DNA of 64,000 nt from Symbiodinium natans (lineage: Eukaryota; Sar; Dinophyceae; Suessiales; Symbiodiniaceae): positions 351,501 through 415,500 of the forward strand of contig CAJNDS010001469.1 of NCBI GenBank assembly GCA_905221605.1, in the 5' to 3' direction. Positions 21,032 through 31,220 of the stretch are shown piece by piece. Position 1 is the stretch's first letter, and each line of letters starts with the position of its first letter. The notes beneath the pieces are model-generated. The model searched no databases, had not been told where the DNA came from, and worked only from the letters and a program-made list of their open reading frames with translations. Position numbers and translations under genes: made by a program.

Positions 21032-22490
21032 AAGTGCATTCAGGGTCTTTAGATTGTTTTTTAATGATTGGTTTAGAGTTTAGGCTGTCAGGTGTCCGGC
21101 CAGCGCAGAGTTGGGCTGGGATCATGCCCTCTCCTCAACCCTAAGCCCTTAACCCGCAAACCCGTAACCCGAAACCCTTAACCCTCAAATCCTAAACTCT
21201 AAACCCAGAAACCCTAAACTTTAGAGAAACTGTCTTCAAGGTGGGGACAGTTTTGTCGGGGGGGAACCGAAGTACAAATCAGTTGTGGCAATTGTTTCCG
21301 CAAAGTTAGTGTTCACCTCCGACAAGTAAACCCTAGATCCCTTGCCCGATGCCTCTTCCGAGTGCGAAGTTGCCGGGTACAGATTGTGAAGGGTGGAAGC
21401 AGAAGATTCCCCCGGTGTTTAGTTATTTTTTTTTTCCCGGTTGTTAGGGTTTCAGGGTTTTTACTCGTAGGGTTTTCAGGGTTTTAGGGGTTTTAGGGGT
21501 TCACCACGATGATTTGGGTTGGCGACGCAGGGAGAGGGGACATCAGGGCCCCTAAGCCAGGACCATGCGGGTTTAGGGTTTCGGGTTTGGAACTTTCAAG
21601 GTGTCTCCCAACGAGCCCAAGCCCCCTTGTTCGGGAACAAACCTGAGGATCCTTATCATGGTGTATTCCTCATTCAAGGGGAATTGTGCCCTAAACCCCA
21701 AACCCTAAACCCTAAACCCTATAAACCCTAAACCCTAAACCCTTGGGCCCAGAGACCGTGAGACTGAAAGAGCCCGGAGCTGTACGCTCCGTCACCGAGC
21801 TGCCGCCAGCTGCGCGTCGCGCATGCATGCCGCCCTCAAAAGAGTCTTAGCGCCCTTTAGGGTTTAGGGTTTAGAGTTTAGGGCTTAGAATTTAGGGCTT
21901 AGGGTCGGCCCCCTAAAGCCCTAAACCCCTTAATGGTGCTTGGGATGTCGGTCCCTAAATGTGCTTGGAAGTTGTTGTTCTAAGCCCCGCCTCTCGAAGA
22001 CTGGACTGCCTAAACACCACATAAATCATGAAACGTCGCCCCTAAACCGCAACCCTAAACCCCAACCGCCCTGCCCCGAAAATCCACAACATCCATGAAT
22101 CTCAAGGCCACTTGAACCCCCAAAGCCACGAAGTTACTTCCATTTACCTTCCTAAACTTCAATCCAGCTCATTTTGAACTCTAGCCCCCCCCCCCCCCCC
22201 TAGACGCTAAACTCTAAACCATTCTAAACCCTAAACCCTAAACCCCAAACCCTAAACCCTAAACCCTAAACCCTAAACTCAACCGAAGCTTACTTTGCCA
22301 GACAGAGAGGCTCAAGGAGAAGCCCCAAAAGTCGCGCGACTTGAGGAGCTTTCAAGGCTCAGGGTTTGGGGTTTAGGGTTTAGGGTGATAGACTTCGGGG
22401 TTAGGGCCTCATATAGGGTTGAGTGGCAGGCTCTTACAGGGCGAATAGATCTAACCGAGGTCAAGGTACGCGAGCTTTGCTCTAGCAAAA

Positions 22491-22571
22491 CCCAATGAGC
22501 CCAATACCCCTTAATCGTATGGGGATCCTTATTGTGGTTTAAGACATGTTCGTTGCATGGGCTCTTTGGGG
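22491..22571. repeat. Family B foldback element, shortened
   Basis: Both outer arms are present (AATGAGCCCAATACCCC, GGGCTCTTTGGGG). The centre GGGGATCC is kept. Confidence 0.65.
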
Positions 22572-23280
22572 AGTGAGTAACCTTCTGCGGCTCAGAGAAG
22601 GGCAACCCTTGATTGCAGCTATGACGGCTACCCTCTGGTCTGTCATCTCTTCATGCTTAGCCAGTTCTCGCTGTGTGCGTACAGTGCAGATTAGGCCCTA
22701 AACCTATAAACCCCAAACCTGATACCTTAAACCATAGTGGAATCTTGAGCCCTGACCTAGTAGTCGAGTGAGTAGCACGTTATTTTCTAGAAGGGGTGGA
22801 GGGTAGGGCAGGATAACCATATATCTTGCCTAGAATAGAATCGCTAAGTGAGTGGTTGCCAATATTATGGTCTCTTTTTGGATCCCTATTTTACTACGTC
22901 ACCTGAAATTTAGGGTACCCCAGAAGGGATCATAATTTTGACAACCACCCAAGTGTCACCTTGAGCTCCCTAAACCCTAGACCCTAAACCCGAAACCCTA
23001 AACCCTAAACCCTGTCAAGTAAGCTGAGCGCCATGGCCTCACAGCCGCTAACGGGCCTGGCTGTTGAAGAGGCGTCTGGGGCCGAGTGACCCCAGAGCGC
23101 GTCGAGGGTTTAGGGTTTAGGGTTTGTAGGTGGGGAAATTAGGTGGGGGGGGGGAACCCAAAAATTAAGATTCTTTTGCCCGAAGCCTTCCTGTACTACA
23201 AGAAAACAGCCAACATGTTTATCAAAATCTGGGTTCCATAGAAACTCTTCGGGTTCATCCGGTCTCCAAGCATCCAGCAG

Positions 23281-23337
23281 GTGATCCTATGGGCTTTGTT
23301 ACGGTTGAGAGCGCCGCACCTGACTTTGGATGTCGCG
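23281..23337 (+). CDS. Exon-like island, unknown protein
   Basis: CCAGCAG|G acceptor, 19 codons (DPMGFVTVESAAPDFGCR in frame), then CGCG|GTATAG donor. Both edges fit the splice pattern of the window. The family is unknown. Confidence 0.45.
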
Positions 23338-23403
23338 GTATAGGGGGTTTTAAAGCTTAGGGGTTTAGGGTCTTAGGTTTAGGGCCACGGCCCTAGCTAT
23401 GGG

Positions 23404-23554
23404 TACTTGTTGGAGGTTCAGGGCACTTATAAACCAACTACCACTGTACTGATAACCCACTTGTAAGCCCGCCCCTAAGTGCCCTAATATGGTTTAGGGT
23501 ACAGGTATAACTACAGCTATAATTTGTGAATACAGTACCATGAACCTCCAAGTA
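23404..23554. repeat. Family A foldback element
   Basis: TACTTGTTGGAGGTTC at left and ACCATGAACCTCCAAGTA at right. Confidence 0.7.
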
Positions 23555-24039
23555 GTCTCGGCAACACAGGAAGTGGGTGAGCGAGGAATTGAACATGTTA
23601 ATCAATCGGGGCCGGCCTCGTTCTTATCCGCGTTGTTTGTGCCCAATATCCGAAGCAATGAACTAACTCAGGACGAGACAAGGCCTCCAAAACCGGCGTG
23701 AGAAGCGCGGCATCTACGATTTGCGTAAGAATCACCCCAAAACATACAAAGCAACTTATCATGAGAAATGTTTTTTTTTTTTTTTTTGGGGGGGGGGTTC
23801 TTAAGCAATTAGTAGTCTAGGTCTTGTGCACTGTGCCTCCAGGCCACAAACCTGGCCCCCAAACAGTGTAGGGTTTCGGGGAGCTTGAGAGCCCAAAGTC
23901 TCTGCAAGAATCAAAGCAAAGCCCACCCCCTAAACCCTACACCCTAAACCCTAAACCCTGAACCCTGAACCCTAAACCCTAAACCCTAAACCCTAAACCC
24001 TGAACCCTGAACCCTGAACCCTAACCCTAAACCCTAAAG

Positions 24040-24097
24040 GTCTCGGGACACAGTGGCGCAGCTGCTGGAGTCATGTGATGCCTTCCTCTTTGACTGC
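24040..24097 (+). CDS. HAD phosphatase exon 1 (FLFDC)
   Basis: CTAAAG|G acceptor at the very end of a CCCTAAA array. Frame SRDTVAQLLESCDAFLFDC. The GA donor at 24098 lies inside motif I, between DC and DGT. Confidence 0.7.
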
Positions 24098-27000
24098 GAG
24101 TCTTGGGCCTTTCCCTTAAGGTCCATGGGTTTAGGGTTTAGGGTTTAGGGTTTAAGGTTTAGGGCTACCGAAGCAGTATATACGAGTGTATACTTTAAGG
24201 CCCATGCATAAACTCGCTAGGTACATGGGCGCCGTTCGTTTCGGGGCTTGCAGCCTGGGGCCCCTAAACCCTAAACCCTAGACCCTAGACCCTAAATCCC
24301 AAACCCCAAACCCCAAACCCCAAACCCCAAACCCCAAACCCTAAACCCTAAACCCTAAGTTGGGGAAGAGTCAGGGCTTTCTTCAATCCTCTTTTCTCAT
24401 GAGCGGGAATGACTAAGCCTTGAATCTCTGGGCACTCTTGTGAACCTTCATCTTCCCATTTCAACCCCGTTAAACACCTAAACCCTAAACCCTAAACCCT
24501 AAACCCTAAACCTAAACCCTAAAGCTCCCATGGCGCCAAGGACGGGACCCTCTACCATGCTGGCGAGGCTCCGGTTCACGGGTGCATAGCGCAGATCAAG
24601 GGATGAAGACTCGGGTTTAGGGTTTAGGGTTTAGGGTTTAGGGTTTAGGGTTTAGGGTTAGGGTTTAGGGTTTAGGGTTTAGGGTTAGGGGTTAGGGGTT
24701 AGGGGTTATAGGGCTAAGGTTGTACCCCTAAAGCTTCTCCTTAGTATACTCCTAATATGGCCCTTATATTCCCTTAGAGATCCTTACATCTGCTCGACAC
24801 TGCCACACTCTTGGGAGGGTTGGGCTTTAGGGTTTCGGGCTAGACCCTAAAATCCCCAAATCCGGCCGTCCAGCGGCAAAAAAGGGTGGGCATAGATACG
24901 ACGATGCCATCAGGGTAGTGCGCACAGCGGGAAGTAGTATGCCACCGTGCAGACTTGCCGAGCTTGCTACTGTTTTGGGAGCCTGGCCAAGATTCAGGGG
25001 TGCTTGGGGTTTATGGTTTAGGGTTTAGGGTTTAGGGGGCTTGGATGTAGCGCAAGCCACAAGTCCTTCACGCACCCATGCGCTTGCGCTTAAAGTTTTG
25101 CAACGTCTTCCCTCTGTTCACTGCCTCAATTTCTTGGCGTCGGCACGATTTTGTCTCCACATCAAAGAGTTCCGGCTGTCAGTGGCGACATAATTTGACA
25201 TGGCTTAACCCTCAGCGCAGCTGCAAAGCCCAAAGTAGACCCGAAACCCTAAACCCTAAACCCCAAACCCTAAACCCTAAACCCTAGCCCCGACGAATCT
25301 GCACCCTCCTTTCACATCCTGGCCAGAGCTCTCGAGGCTTTGCCAAACGTGGCGGAGGCGATCGCGCTGTTAAGAAGCTTGGGAAAATCTGCCTGCACCC
25401 CAGACCAGAGCCGGTCCAGCGTAGCCAGGACAGTTCGAGTTGAGGTCGTTTGCAGTTCAGTGTTTTAACATGCGTTTGCAGTTCAGTGTTTTAACATGTC
25501 TGCTATATCCCCCTTGGGAATTACTTTTTAGTTTTGTTTATATAAAAGCCAAGAGGATATTAAGATAGAGTCTGTGATACGTGGCCGCCTGGAAGCCACG
25601 AGGTTTTCTTCGTGACGAACACCTCGTCCAGGACTGGTGAATTTGTCGACGTTGCCTCTACCCGGTGTGAGGGATGGGGCGGGGGCCGCGGGGGGGGGGG
25701 GGGGGAGTGCTGCCCGAAACCTCCAGTCCCAAACCTATACTGTACTTATAACCATAAGTATAACTGTGCTTTTAAGCCCCCTAAGTCCCCTAAGTGGGTT
25801 GTAAGTAGACTTATAACTGTGGTTTTAAGTACCTATGAACCTCCAAGTACCCCTAATTCCGCAAGTATGTGGATGCATTGGGGTGCTTCAAAGGGGTGCG
25901 GGCCCCTTCGATGGAGTTGCTGGTTTTCGTGTTTGACAACCCTCCAAGTCTGCTTTAGGGTTTAGGGTTAAGGGTTTAGGGTTTGACCAAATTCTGCTTT
26001 TTGCGTTTTATTTCTGAAGCCTCCTTACCTTGTAGGATTCTCAGGAAACGTACAAACGTAACCTAAACCCTCCCCACAAATCTCTTGGGGTCTTGGGGAC
26101 TTGGGAAGGGTTTCTGTGCTCGCATCGGGGTTTGTGGGTTTAGTCAGACTTGACTTCTTGTTCTTGTGGCTCAGTCAGCTACAAACCCTCGGCAACCATG
26201 AAATCCTACCCCAAAAACCCCTAAAGCCTATCAGAATCAAAGAAGCCAGGAAGCCAATCAAGCCATCCCAAAAAAAAACCCAGAGGGGGCTTGAGGTTTA
26301 CTTCGGGTTTAGGGCTTAGGGGTTATCTAGGGCTAGTTTCACGGGCCCTGAATATGGTCCCTTAAAGGAGGACACCTTATATGGTAGCGAACCATGTTAA
26401 GGGCCCATATAACTACCCTTAGGATAGGAAACTGTTTAGGAACCATGGGCCCCCCCTAAACCTGCCCTAAACCCTAAACCCTGGACCCTAAACCCTAAAC
26501 CCTAGCACGTAATGACCATGGGACCGTGTGTACCTCGCCTGGCTTGTCCGAGTGTGAGCGATTAGACCCTACTTGGAGGTTCATGGTACTTATTAACCAA
26601 TTATAACTGGGCTTATAACCCTACTTATAATTGGGATACCCCTATAATGCCCTTTAGGGTATGATAAGTAGGGCTATAAGTACAGTTCTAATTGGTTAGT
26701 AAGTACCATGAACCTTCAAGTAGATCCCGGTTTAGGGTTTAGGGTTTAGGGTTTAGGGTTTAGTGTGAGCGATGAAACCCTGGCTCGAGAGCAGGAGCCG
26801 TGAGCAGCTGCGAGACAAGCTCTGCAGACTTGGCATCGACTGCCGCGCAGAGGCCAAGGGTTGAGGGTGCAGGGAGGGCTCCGGGAACCCTAGCCCTAAA
26901 CCCTAAAACCCTAAACCCTAAACCCCCTAAACCCTAAACCCTAAATCCTACAACCTAAAATCCTTAAACCCTAAAGCCTCACTCTAAACCTAGACTACCG

Positions 27001-28965
27001 CCAGGCCAAGGGTTTAGGGCTGAGCATGGCGGTGCAGGATTTTCGGGAGCCTTATGTGAGAGGGCCTTTAGGCCCAAAAACCCAAAAAATAGGAGACCGT
27101 GCCCTTTAAAGCTTCCAGAGCCTTTTAAAGAAACCCTGTGGGCCTCCCAGAAGCGTCTGAACCTTCGGTTTAGGGTTTCGGGGTTTAGGGTTTAGGGTTT
27201 AGGCTGACTTGTAGGGTTTAGGCTTTCCGGACCTTCGCAACTTTTGACTACCTACATCAAGGGCGGATGGATTGGGATCGTGTTTTTCAGCTTTCAAGGC
27301 CCAGTCGTGTTCGGAGACTCCCCTTGGCAAGAACTCCTACCCCCCCCCCCCCCCCGTGAAAGGGAAATTTCCAAACACGCTTTTTTTGAGGGTGCACAAG
27401 GAGACCTCAAGCACTGAACCATCGCACAAAGAATGTTGGGTCCTGCTCTAAACCGACCAAGGTCATAAGCTGGGTGGGCCGGTTGGGAGAGAACGTGAAC
27501 CTTGGCGCACACCACAGCACACGTCTCGCGCGGTGGTGTTCGCGGAGCATGCGACACACCCCAAACATCCCCACCCTAAACCCTAAACCCTAAACCCTAA
27601 ACCCTAAACCCTAAACCCTAAACCCTAAACCCTAGACAGAAAACCCTACGATAGGGGAGAGAAGTTACTCAACTCTTGGTCCCTAAGGGGTCCGAAGCCC
27701 GCTAAACCCCCAAACCCCAAACCCTAAACCCCAACCCCTTAACCCTAAGCCCCCCCCAATCATGTTGCCGCTTCTACACCTGTTTGCCCAGGAGTGCGTG
27801 CCTTCTGGGGTGTGGGTGCCTCAGCTTAATCCAGAGGTTCCTGCTACTACTTGGAGGTTCGTGGTACTTACCAACAGATTATAACTGTGCTTATAACCCA
27901 CTTGCAAGCCCGTTAAGTGCCCTGACATGGTTATGATTGGGTGATAAGTGAAGTGACAATTTGGTTAATCAGCACCATGAAACTCCAAGTACCCAAAGAG
28001 CCCAATACCCCTTAGTAAAGAAATAGACCTTAAATCACATGAAGGACCCCTATAGAAAACATCAGGCATATTCCTGAACTAAGGTATATTCCGTACTTCA
28101 GGAACTCCGAATCAAGCAGATGGCGCACTCATTCCCAGAGAGCTCAACCCCCCCCTTCAATGAAGGAACAGACCTCAAATCGTATTAAGGGCTCAAAACA
28201 CTAGTTTTCATGAAAGTACGAATCCTAAACCCTAAACCTAAACCCGAAGCACCTTAAGGTATGTTCCTTCATTAAGGAATGAGTGCTTAAATCGCTAGCG
28301 CGCAGCATGTGAAGACCAGAAGGAGCCCGGGGATGTCTGTTTCTAGACCCTTGCAGCAGGCTAAGTCTGTAATCCCCAAAGCCTACCCTAAGCCCTAAGC
28401 CCTAAGCCCTAAGCCCTAAGCCCTAAGCCCTAAGCCCTAAGCCCTAAGCCCTAAGCCCTAAGCCCTAAGCCCTAAGCCCTAAGCTAAGCCCTAAGCCCTA
28501 AGCCCTAGACCCGAAACCCTAAACCCCAAACCCCAAACCCCAAACCCGAAACCCGAAACCCGAAACCCGAAACCCTAACCCAGGACTGTGTGATAGTGCA
28601 TGCCTCGCCTGGCTTGTCCGAGCGTGAGCGATTAAACCCTCACCCTAAACTTCCCTAAACCCCCAAACCCCCAAACCCCAAACCCTAAGGTTTAGGGTTT
28701 AGGGTTTAGGGTTTAGGGTTAGAGCAAACCCCAAATTGCTCCTGTTGCAATATCTGGGTACTCCATCGCACGCTCCGGAGCCCGGTCAAGTCACTCAACC
28801 CTCAAAATTCCCAGTGTCCGACAACCTTGGACTAAACCCTATAACCCTATAAACTCAGGACCCTATAAACCCTAAACTCAGCCCTCAGACCCCAAACTCC
28901 CAGTTTCCTTGAGGTTTGCAGCCACCTACATCAGGACCGGACTCCGGAGCTCGGTAGCTGTTTGG
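24040..28965 (+). CDS. HAD-type phosphatase (phosphoglycolate/pNPP phosphatase-like), spliced
   Basis: Six small exons join in frame: LLESCDAFLFDC | DGTLYHAGE | ALPNVAEAIALLRSLGKS | VFFVTNTSS(R) | SREQLRDKLCRLGIDCRAE, then less surely FAATYIRTGLRSSVAV. This gives HAD motif I (DCDGT, nucleophile and acid Asp), the cap-entry P..EAI.LLR.LGK segment and motif II (VTNTSSR). That order and spacing are those of the eukaryotic 2-phosphoglycolate/4-nitrophenyl phosphatase branch. Donors are GA, GC, GC, GA and GC; all five firm acceptors are AG|G. Motifs III and IV (Lys, GDxxxTD) were not found; they should lie downstream, where the copia element sits. The substrate is not decidable. Confidence 0.7.
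24541..24567 (+). CDS. HAD phosphatase microexon (DGTLYHAGE)
   Basis: 27 nt. Acceptor CGCCAAG|G, donor GAG|GC. Completes DCDGT. A longer version, reading through to ATCAAG, is also open but fits the family length less well. Confidence 0.6.
24630..24712. repeat. TTTAGGG array
   Basis: About eleven units, the last ones shifting to TTAGGGG. Confidence 0.95.
25337..25390 (+). CDS. HAD phosphatase exon 3
   Basis: Acceptor CTCGAG|G, frame ALPNVAEAIALLRSLGKS, donor TCT|GC. The frame is open on both sides, so only the family fit fixes these edges. Confidence 0.6.
25447..25498. repeat. 26-bp perfect tandem duplication
   Basis: CGTTTGCAGTTCAGTG and the next ten bases occur twice head to tail. Confidence 0.95.
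25603..25631 (+). CDS. HAD phosphatase microexon (VFFVTNTSS)
   Basis: 29 nt. Acceptor CACGAG|G, donor CCAG|GA (phase 2). Carries HAD motif II (FVTNTSSR). Confidence 0.65.
25718..25849. repeat. Family A foldback element
   Basis: The left end is degraded next to a G-run of about 17; the right end is CCTCCAAGTA. Lies in the HAD gene intron. Confidence 0.65.
26551..26781. mobile_element. Family A element plus TTTAGGG tail between 20-bp duplications
   Basis: AGTGTGAGCGATTAGACCCT (26551-26570) is repeated at 26762-26781 with two mismatches. Between them lie a complete family A element (to 26722), eight unique bases and about five TTTAGGG units, so element and array behave as one insertion. Confidence 0.7.
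26795..26852 (+). CDS. HAD phosphatase exon 5
   Basis: Acceptor GAGCAG|G. Frame SREQLRDKLCRLGIDCRAE continues TNTSSR|S as in the family. GC donor at 26853. Confidence 0.7.
27573..27632. repeat. CCCTAAA array
   Basis: About eight perfect units. Confidence 0.95.
27848..27991. repeat. Family A foldback element
   Basis: TACTTGGAGGTTCGTGG ... CACCATGAAACTCCAAGTA; a family B element begins at its last base. Confidence 0.75.
28133..28295. repeat. Family B element split by a CCCTAAA insert
   Basis: Arms GAGAGCTCAACCCC and AAGGTATGTTCC are separated near 28220-28252 by degenerate CCCTAAA units. Confidence 0.55.
28385..28505. repeat. CCCTAAG variant array
   Basis: About seventeen copies of the variant heptamer CCCTAAG, then CCCCAAA and CCCGAAA variants to 28575. 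Confidence 0.95.
28914..28965 (+). CDS. Possible HAD phosphatase exon 6
   Basis: CCTTGAG|G opens FAATYIRTGLRSSVAV, resembling the FA.A.YL...G...V.V segment after motif II. A short linking exon would still be missing. Confidence 0.35.
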
Positions 28966-29768
28966 TATTTGGGGTTTAGGGTTTTCGTTTGGTTGGGGTT
29001 TAAAGTTTAGGGTTCAGGTTTTGGGTGTAGGGTTTAGGCTTACTCCAGGAGTCAAGGTTCAAAAAAGGGTTTGGGCTTTGGTTGCTCAGAGGTGGGGAGG
29101 CGGGGCGTTCTGGACTCTTACCCGCAGCTTCCAATACCCTAGACCCTGCAGATTGCTTACATCGTACCACGTCACAGGGCAGTGACTGGATGTACAGATT
29201 GCTTCAGGCACCACCCCACCACAAGCTAAGCGAGTTTTATAGGTTGCTTTGGGTTGGGGGGCTTATAGGGTTTTAGCCTTGTAGGGTTTAGGGCTTAGGG
29301 TTCAGGTTTTAGGGCTGATGTTGTGTTTGTGAGTATGGCGGTGGCTGGTTGAAGGAATGGAGGTGATGGGAGTGCAACAGTAGACTTGGGTCTTCTGCAA
29401 ACCCAAATTATGAATTGGCCTAAGAACCCCTCTACAAAACAACATTTTTTCGTCATAAGGGCAATATACGGATTTGTTACATGTAATTGGGGGTTCTTAA
29501 GCCACTGGCAGTTAAAAGGCACTTCTTGGTTTTTACCCTCTTGTGCCGATGAGTGCCTTGCAGTGCGTCTTGAGTGTCAGCTAGGCTTGTAGCACTAACC
29601 CCTAAACCTAAAGCCCAAACACTATAACCCCAAACCGTACAGAGTCCTAATGAGCACTCTAAACCCTAGAAGCCCTCGACCCGATCACTACCCGTATACC
29701 CCAATAAGCCTCAAACCCTAAGGATTCCTCCAGCAACCCTAAACCCTAAACCCTAAACCCTAAACCCT
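28966..29768. other. Spacer with telomere-like repeats
   Basis: It holds TTTAGGG/CCCTAAA fragments, a foldback element at about 29410-29505 (AAGAACCCC...GGGGTTCTTAAG), and the CCCTAAA array (29735-29768) into which the copia element inserted. Confidence 0.55.
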
Positions 29769-29880
29769 TGAAAGCGGAAAGATAGCCACCGGATCAGCGC
29801 TCAGCTCTAGCCTTTTCTCGGGCACAAGGCGCTTCGGTCATAGATGCACTCGAACGCCAGCACAAGCTGGCAAGCTTGCA
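29769..29880 (-). repeat. 3' LTR
   Basis: 112 bp; it lacks three bases (CTT) present in the other LTR. No obvious TATA box. The sequence upstream on the element strand has only a weak polypurine candidate (CTGGGG at about 29882-29887). Confidence 0.85.
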
Positions 29881-29921
29881 CAGCCCCAGAAATTTTAAAT
29901 CTCTGGAAGTCTATGCTGGAA

Positions 29922-31220
29922 TCACTCTGCCACTTTGGTCTCCAATCTTTCAAGACCCATCAATTTACGCTTTCGGCCCGACAACAGACTAGGGTCATAC
30001 ACGATTCTCCATTGACCTTGTCTACGATGATACTCAAACAGCTGATGAAGCTCATTTTCCTTGGTCAAAGAATTCGCCAATTGACTGTCCCCGTTAACCC
30101 AACGAATCTGAAGCTTAGTGGCCTGCATGCTCTCCTTTAGACACAAAGACTCAATGTCTGTACGCTTCTCCGCTCCTCGAAAGGTTAACACCGTTTGGCT
30201 CAAGCGATCGTAAAGGTTCTTACTGTCGCTAATCAGCACCCCATCAATCATCTTGACGGCATCATCACATGACCACAAATTCACATGACCTCCACAGAAC
30301 TCGAAAGCTTGCAGACGAATCGCATATAATTCATCTTCAGCGTCAACGCCGGCATGAGTTTCGGCAGCCCCAGAACTTCTACACGTTCGTTGTATCTTTG
30401 CTGACTGCCAAAAGATAGGGCTAATGCAGACGAGGTCCCCCTCCAAGAGACTCGGCTTAGTCCAGCCAATGAACACTCCCTTGGTAGAGCCACCATCCGG
30501 TCGATTTGAATCAGCGGCATCTGCCCAGGCTGCGATCAGGGGCTTCTCGCCCGCGTGACCATGAATCCTCAGCTTCTGACGCTGGCCCAGCTTCGCCTTA
30601 CGGAGAAGTTTGTTGGTCTCCACAATCTCATTCACGGTTCCTTTATGAATCTTGGACAGCAGGAGACTTACCGGGGCACTCCACTGTGGGGCTACCTGAC
30701 TCGCATGCCATGAGAGAGCTCCGAGAACACTTCGGAGTTGATGGAGTTCGTGCGGGGTTATCGGGGCATTCGGGTCCTGCCATCGGGTCTTACCGATATA
30801 AATCTCGCTCACGGCCTCCAGGTACTCAGGTTGACTTAACAGGAACCCATGATCATGTTGCTCTATCAGTACTCCACATTGGAGGAATCGGCCAGTCTCC
30901 CACTGACCCCACTTAAATCGGGCCTGGATCTGGTCCTTTATGGCTTTCCATTCAGCGCACCCCCTTTTACCCCCAAACATGAAATCATCAACATGTCCAC
31001 AGACATGTCCAATGATGGATCTGTCTTTTCGGAAGAAGGTCCAACAACATGGATCTGAGAGCTGCCTCTCCCCCCCCAAATTTTCCAAGAAGCGCGACAC
31101 CGATAAAAACCACTGGATGGGGGCTTCTACAAGCCCGTAGGCGGCTTTGGTTAACAACATTTTACTTTCGGGGGGAACACCAAGCGCTTCACAGATTTCC
31201 GGCAGCGGTTCACACACCAT
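29922..31220 (-). CDS. Copia RT (C-terminal part) and RNase H
   Basis: 432 codons from the first ATG of the open frame, although the true frame continues upstream to the shift at 31251-31255. KAAYGLVEAPIQWF is the RT fingerprint (usually LYGLKQAPR.W). GHVDDFMFGG (about residues 75-84) is the catalytic YVDD box with His for Tyr. RNase H acids are visible: D in AWADAAD (about 231), E in AAETHA (about 285), D in ISDSKN (about 331), and D in GDSQLANSLTK (about 381). It ends 41 bases before the 3' LTR. It is shifted by one base from the upstream pol frame, so it is not translatable from it without a frame change. Confidence 0.85.
   Translation of the reverse strand: MVCEPLPEICEALGVPPESKMLLTKAAYGLVEAPIQWFLSVSRFLENLGGERQLSDPCCWTFFRKDRSIIGHVCGHVDDFMFGGKRGCAEWKAIKDQIQARFKWGQWETGRFLQCGVLIEQHDHGFLLSQPEYLEAVSEIYIGKTRWQDPNAPITPHELHQLRSVLGALSWHASQVAPQWSAPVSLLLSKIHKGTVNEIVETNKLLRKAKLGQRQKLRIHGHAGEKPLIAAWADAADSNRPDGGSTKGVFIGWTKPSLLEGDLVCISPIFWQSAKIQRTCRSSGAAETHAGVDAEDELYAIRLQAFEFCGGHVNLWSCDDAVKMIDGVLISDSKNLYDRLSQTVLTFRGAEKRTDIESLCLKESMQATKLQIRWVNGDSQLANSLTKENELHQLFEYHRRQGQWRIVYDPSLLSGRKRKLMGLERLETKVAE

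Larger units (their letters stand above)
20646..23280. other. Repeat-rich stretch, few exon-like islands
   Basis: It holds family B elements (20939-21031, 22491-22571), degenerate TTTAGGG/CCCTAAA arrays, a C-run near 22184-22200, and open islands at about 22280-22365, 22590-22685 and 23175-23238 that read like protein but lack firm splice sites. Confidence 0.45.
26853..28913 (+). other. Intron region with arrays and foldbacks
   Basis: A 12-bp direct repeat (AGGCCAAGGGTT at 26851 and 27003) brackets a CCCTAAA array. A C-run lies at 27340-27354, a perfect CCCTAAA array at 27573-27632, family A at 27848-27991 abutting family B, a second family B split by a CCCTAAA insert (28133-28295), and a CCCTAAG array (28385-28505). 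Confidence 0.6.

Noticed and set aside
25720-25965. Plus-strand 117-codon frame
   Set aside because: Runs through a G-run and a family A element; only the 25603-25631 part upstream is supported as HAD exon.
28385-28505. CRISPR-like regular repeat
   Set aside because: Contiguous heptamers with no spacers; a telomere-variant array.
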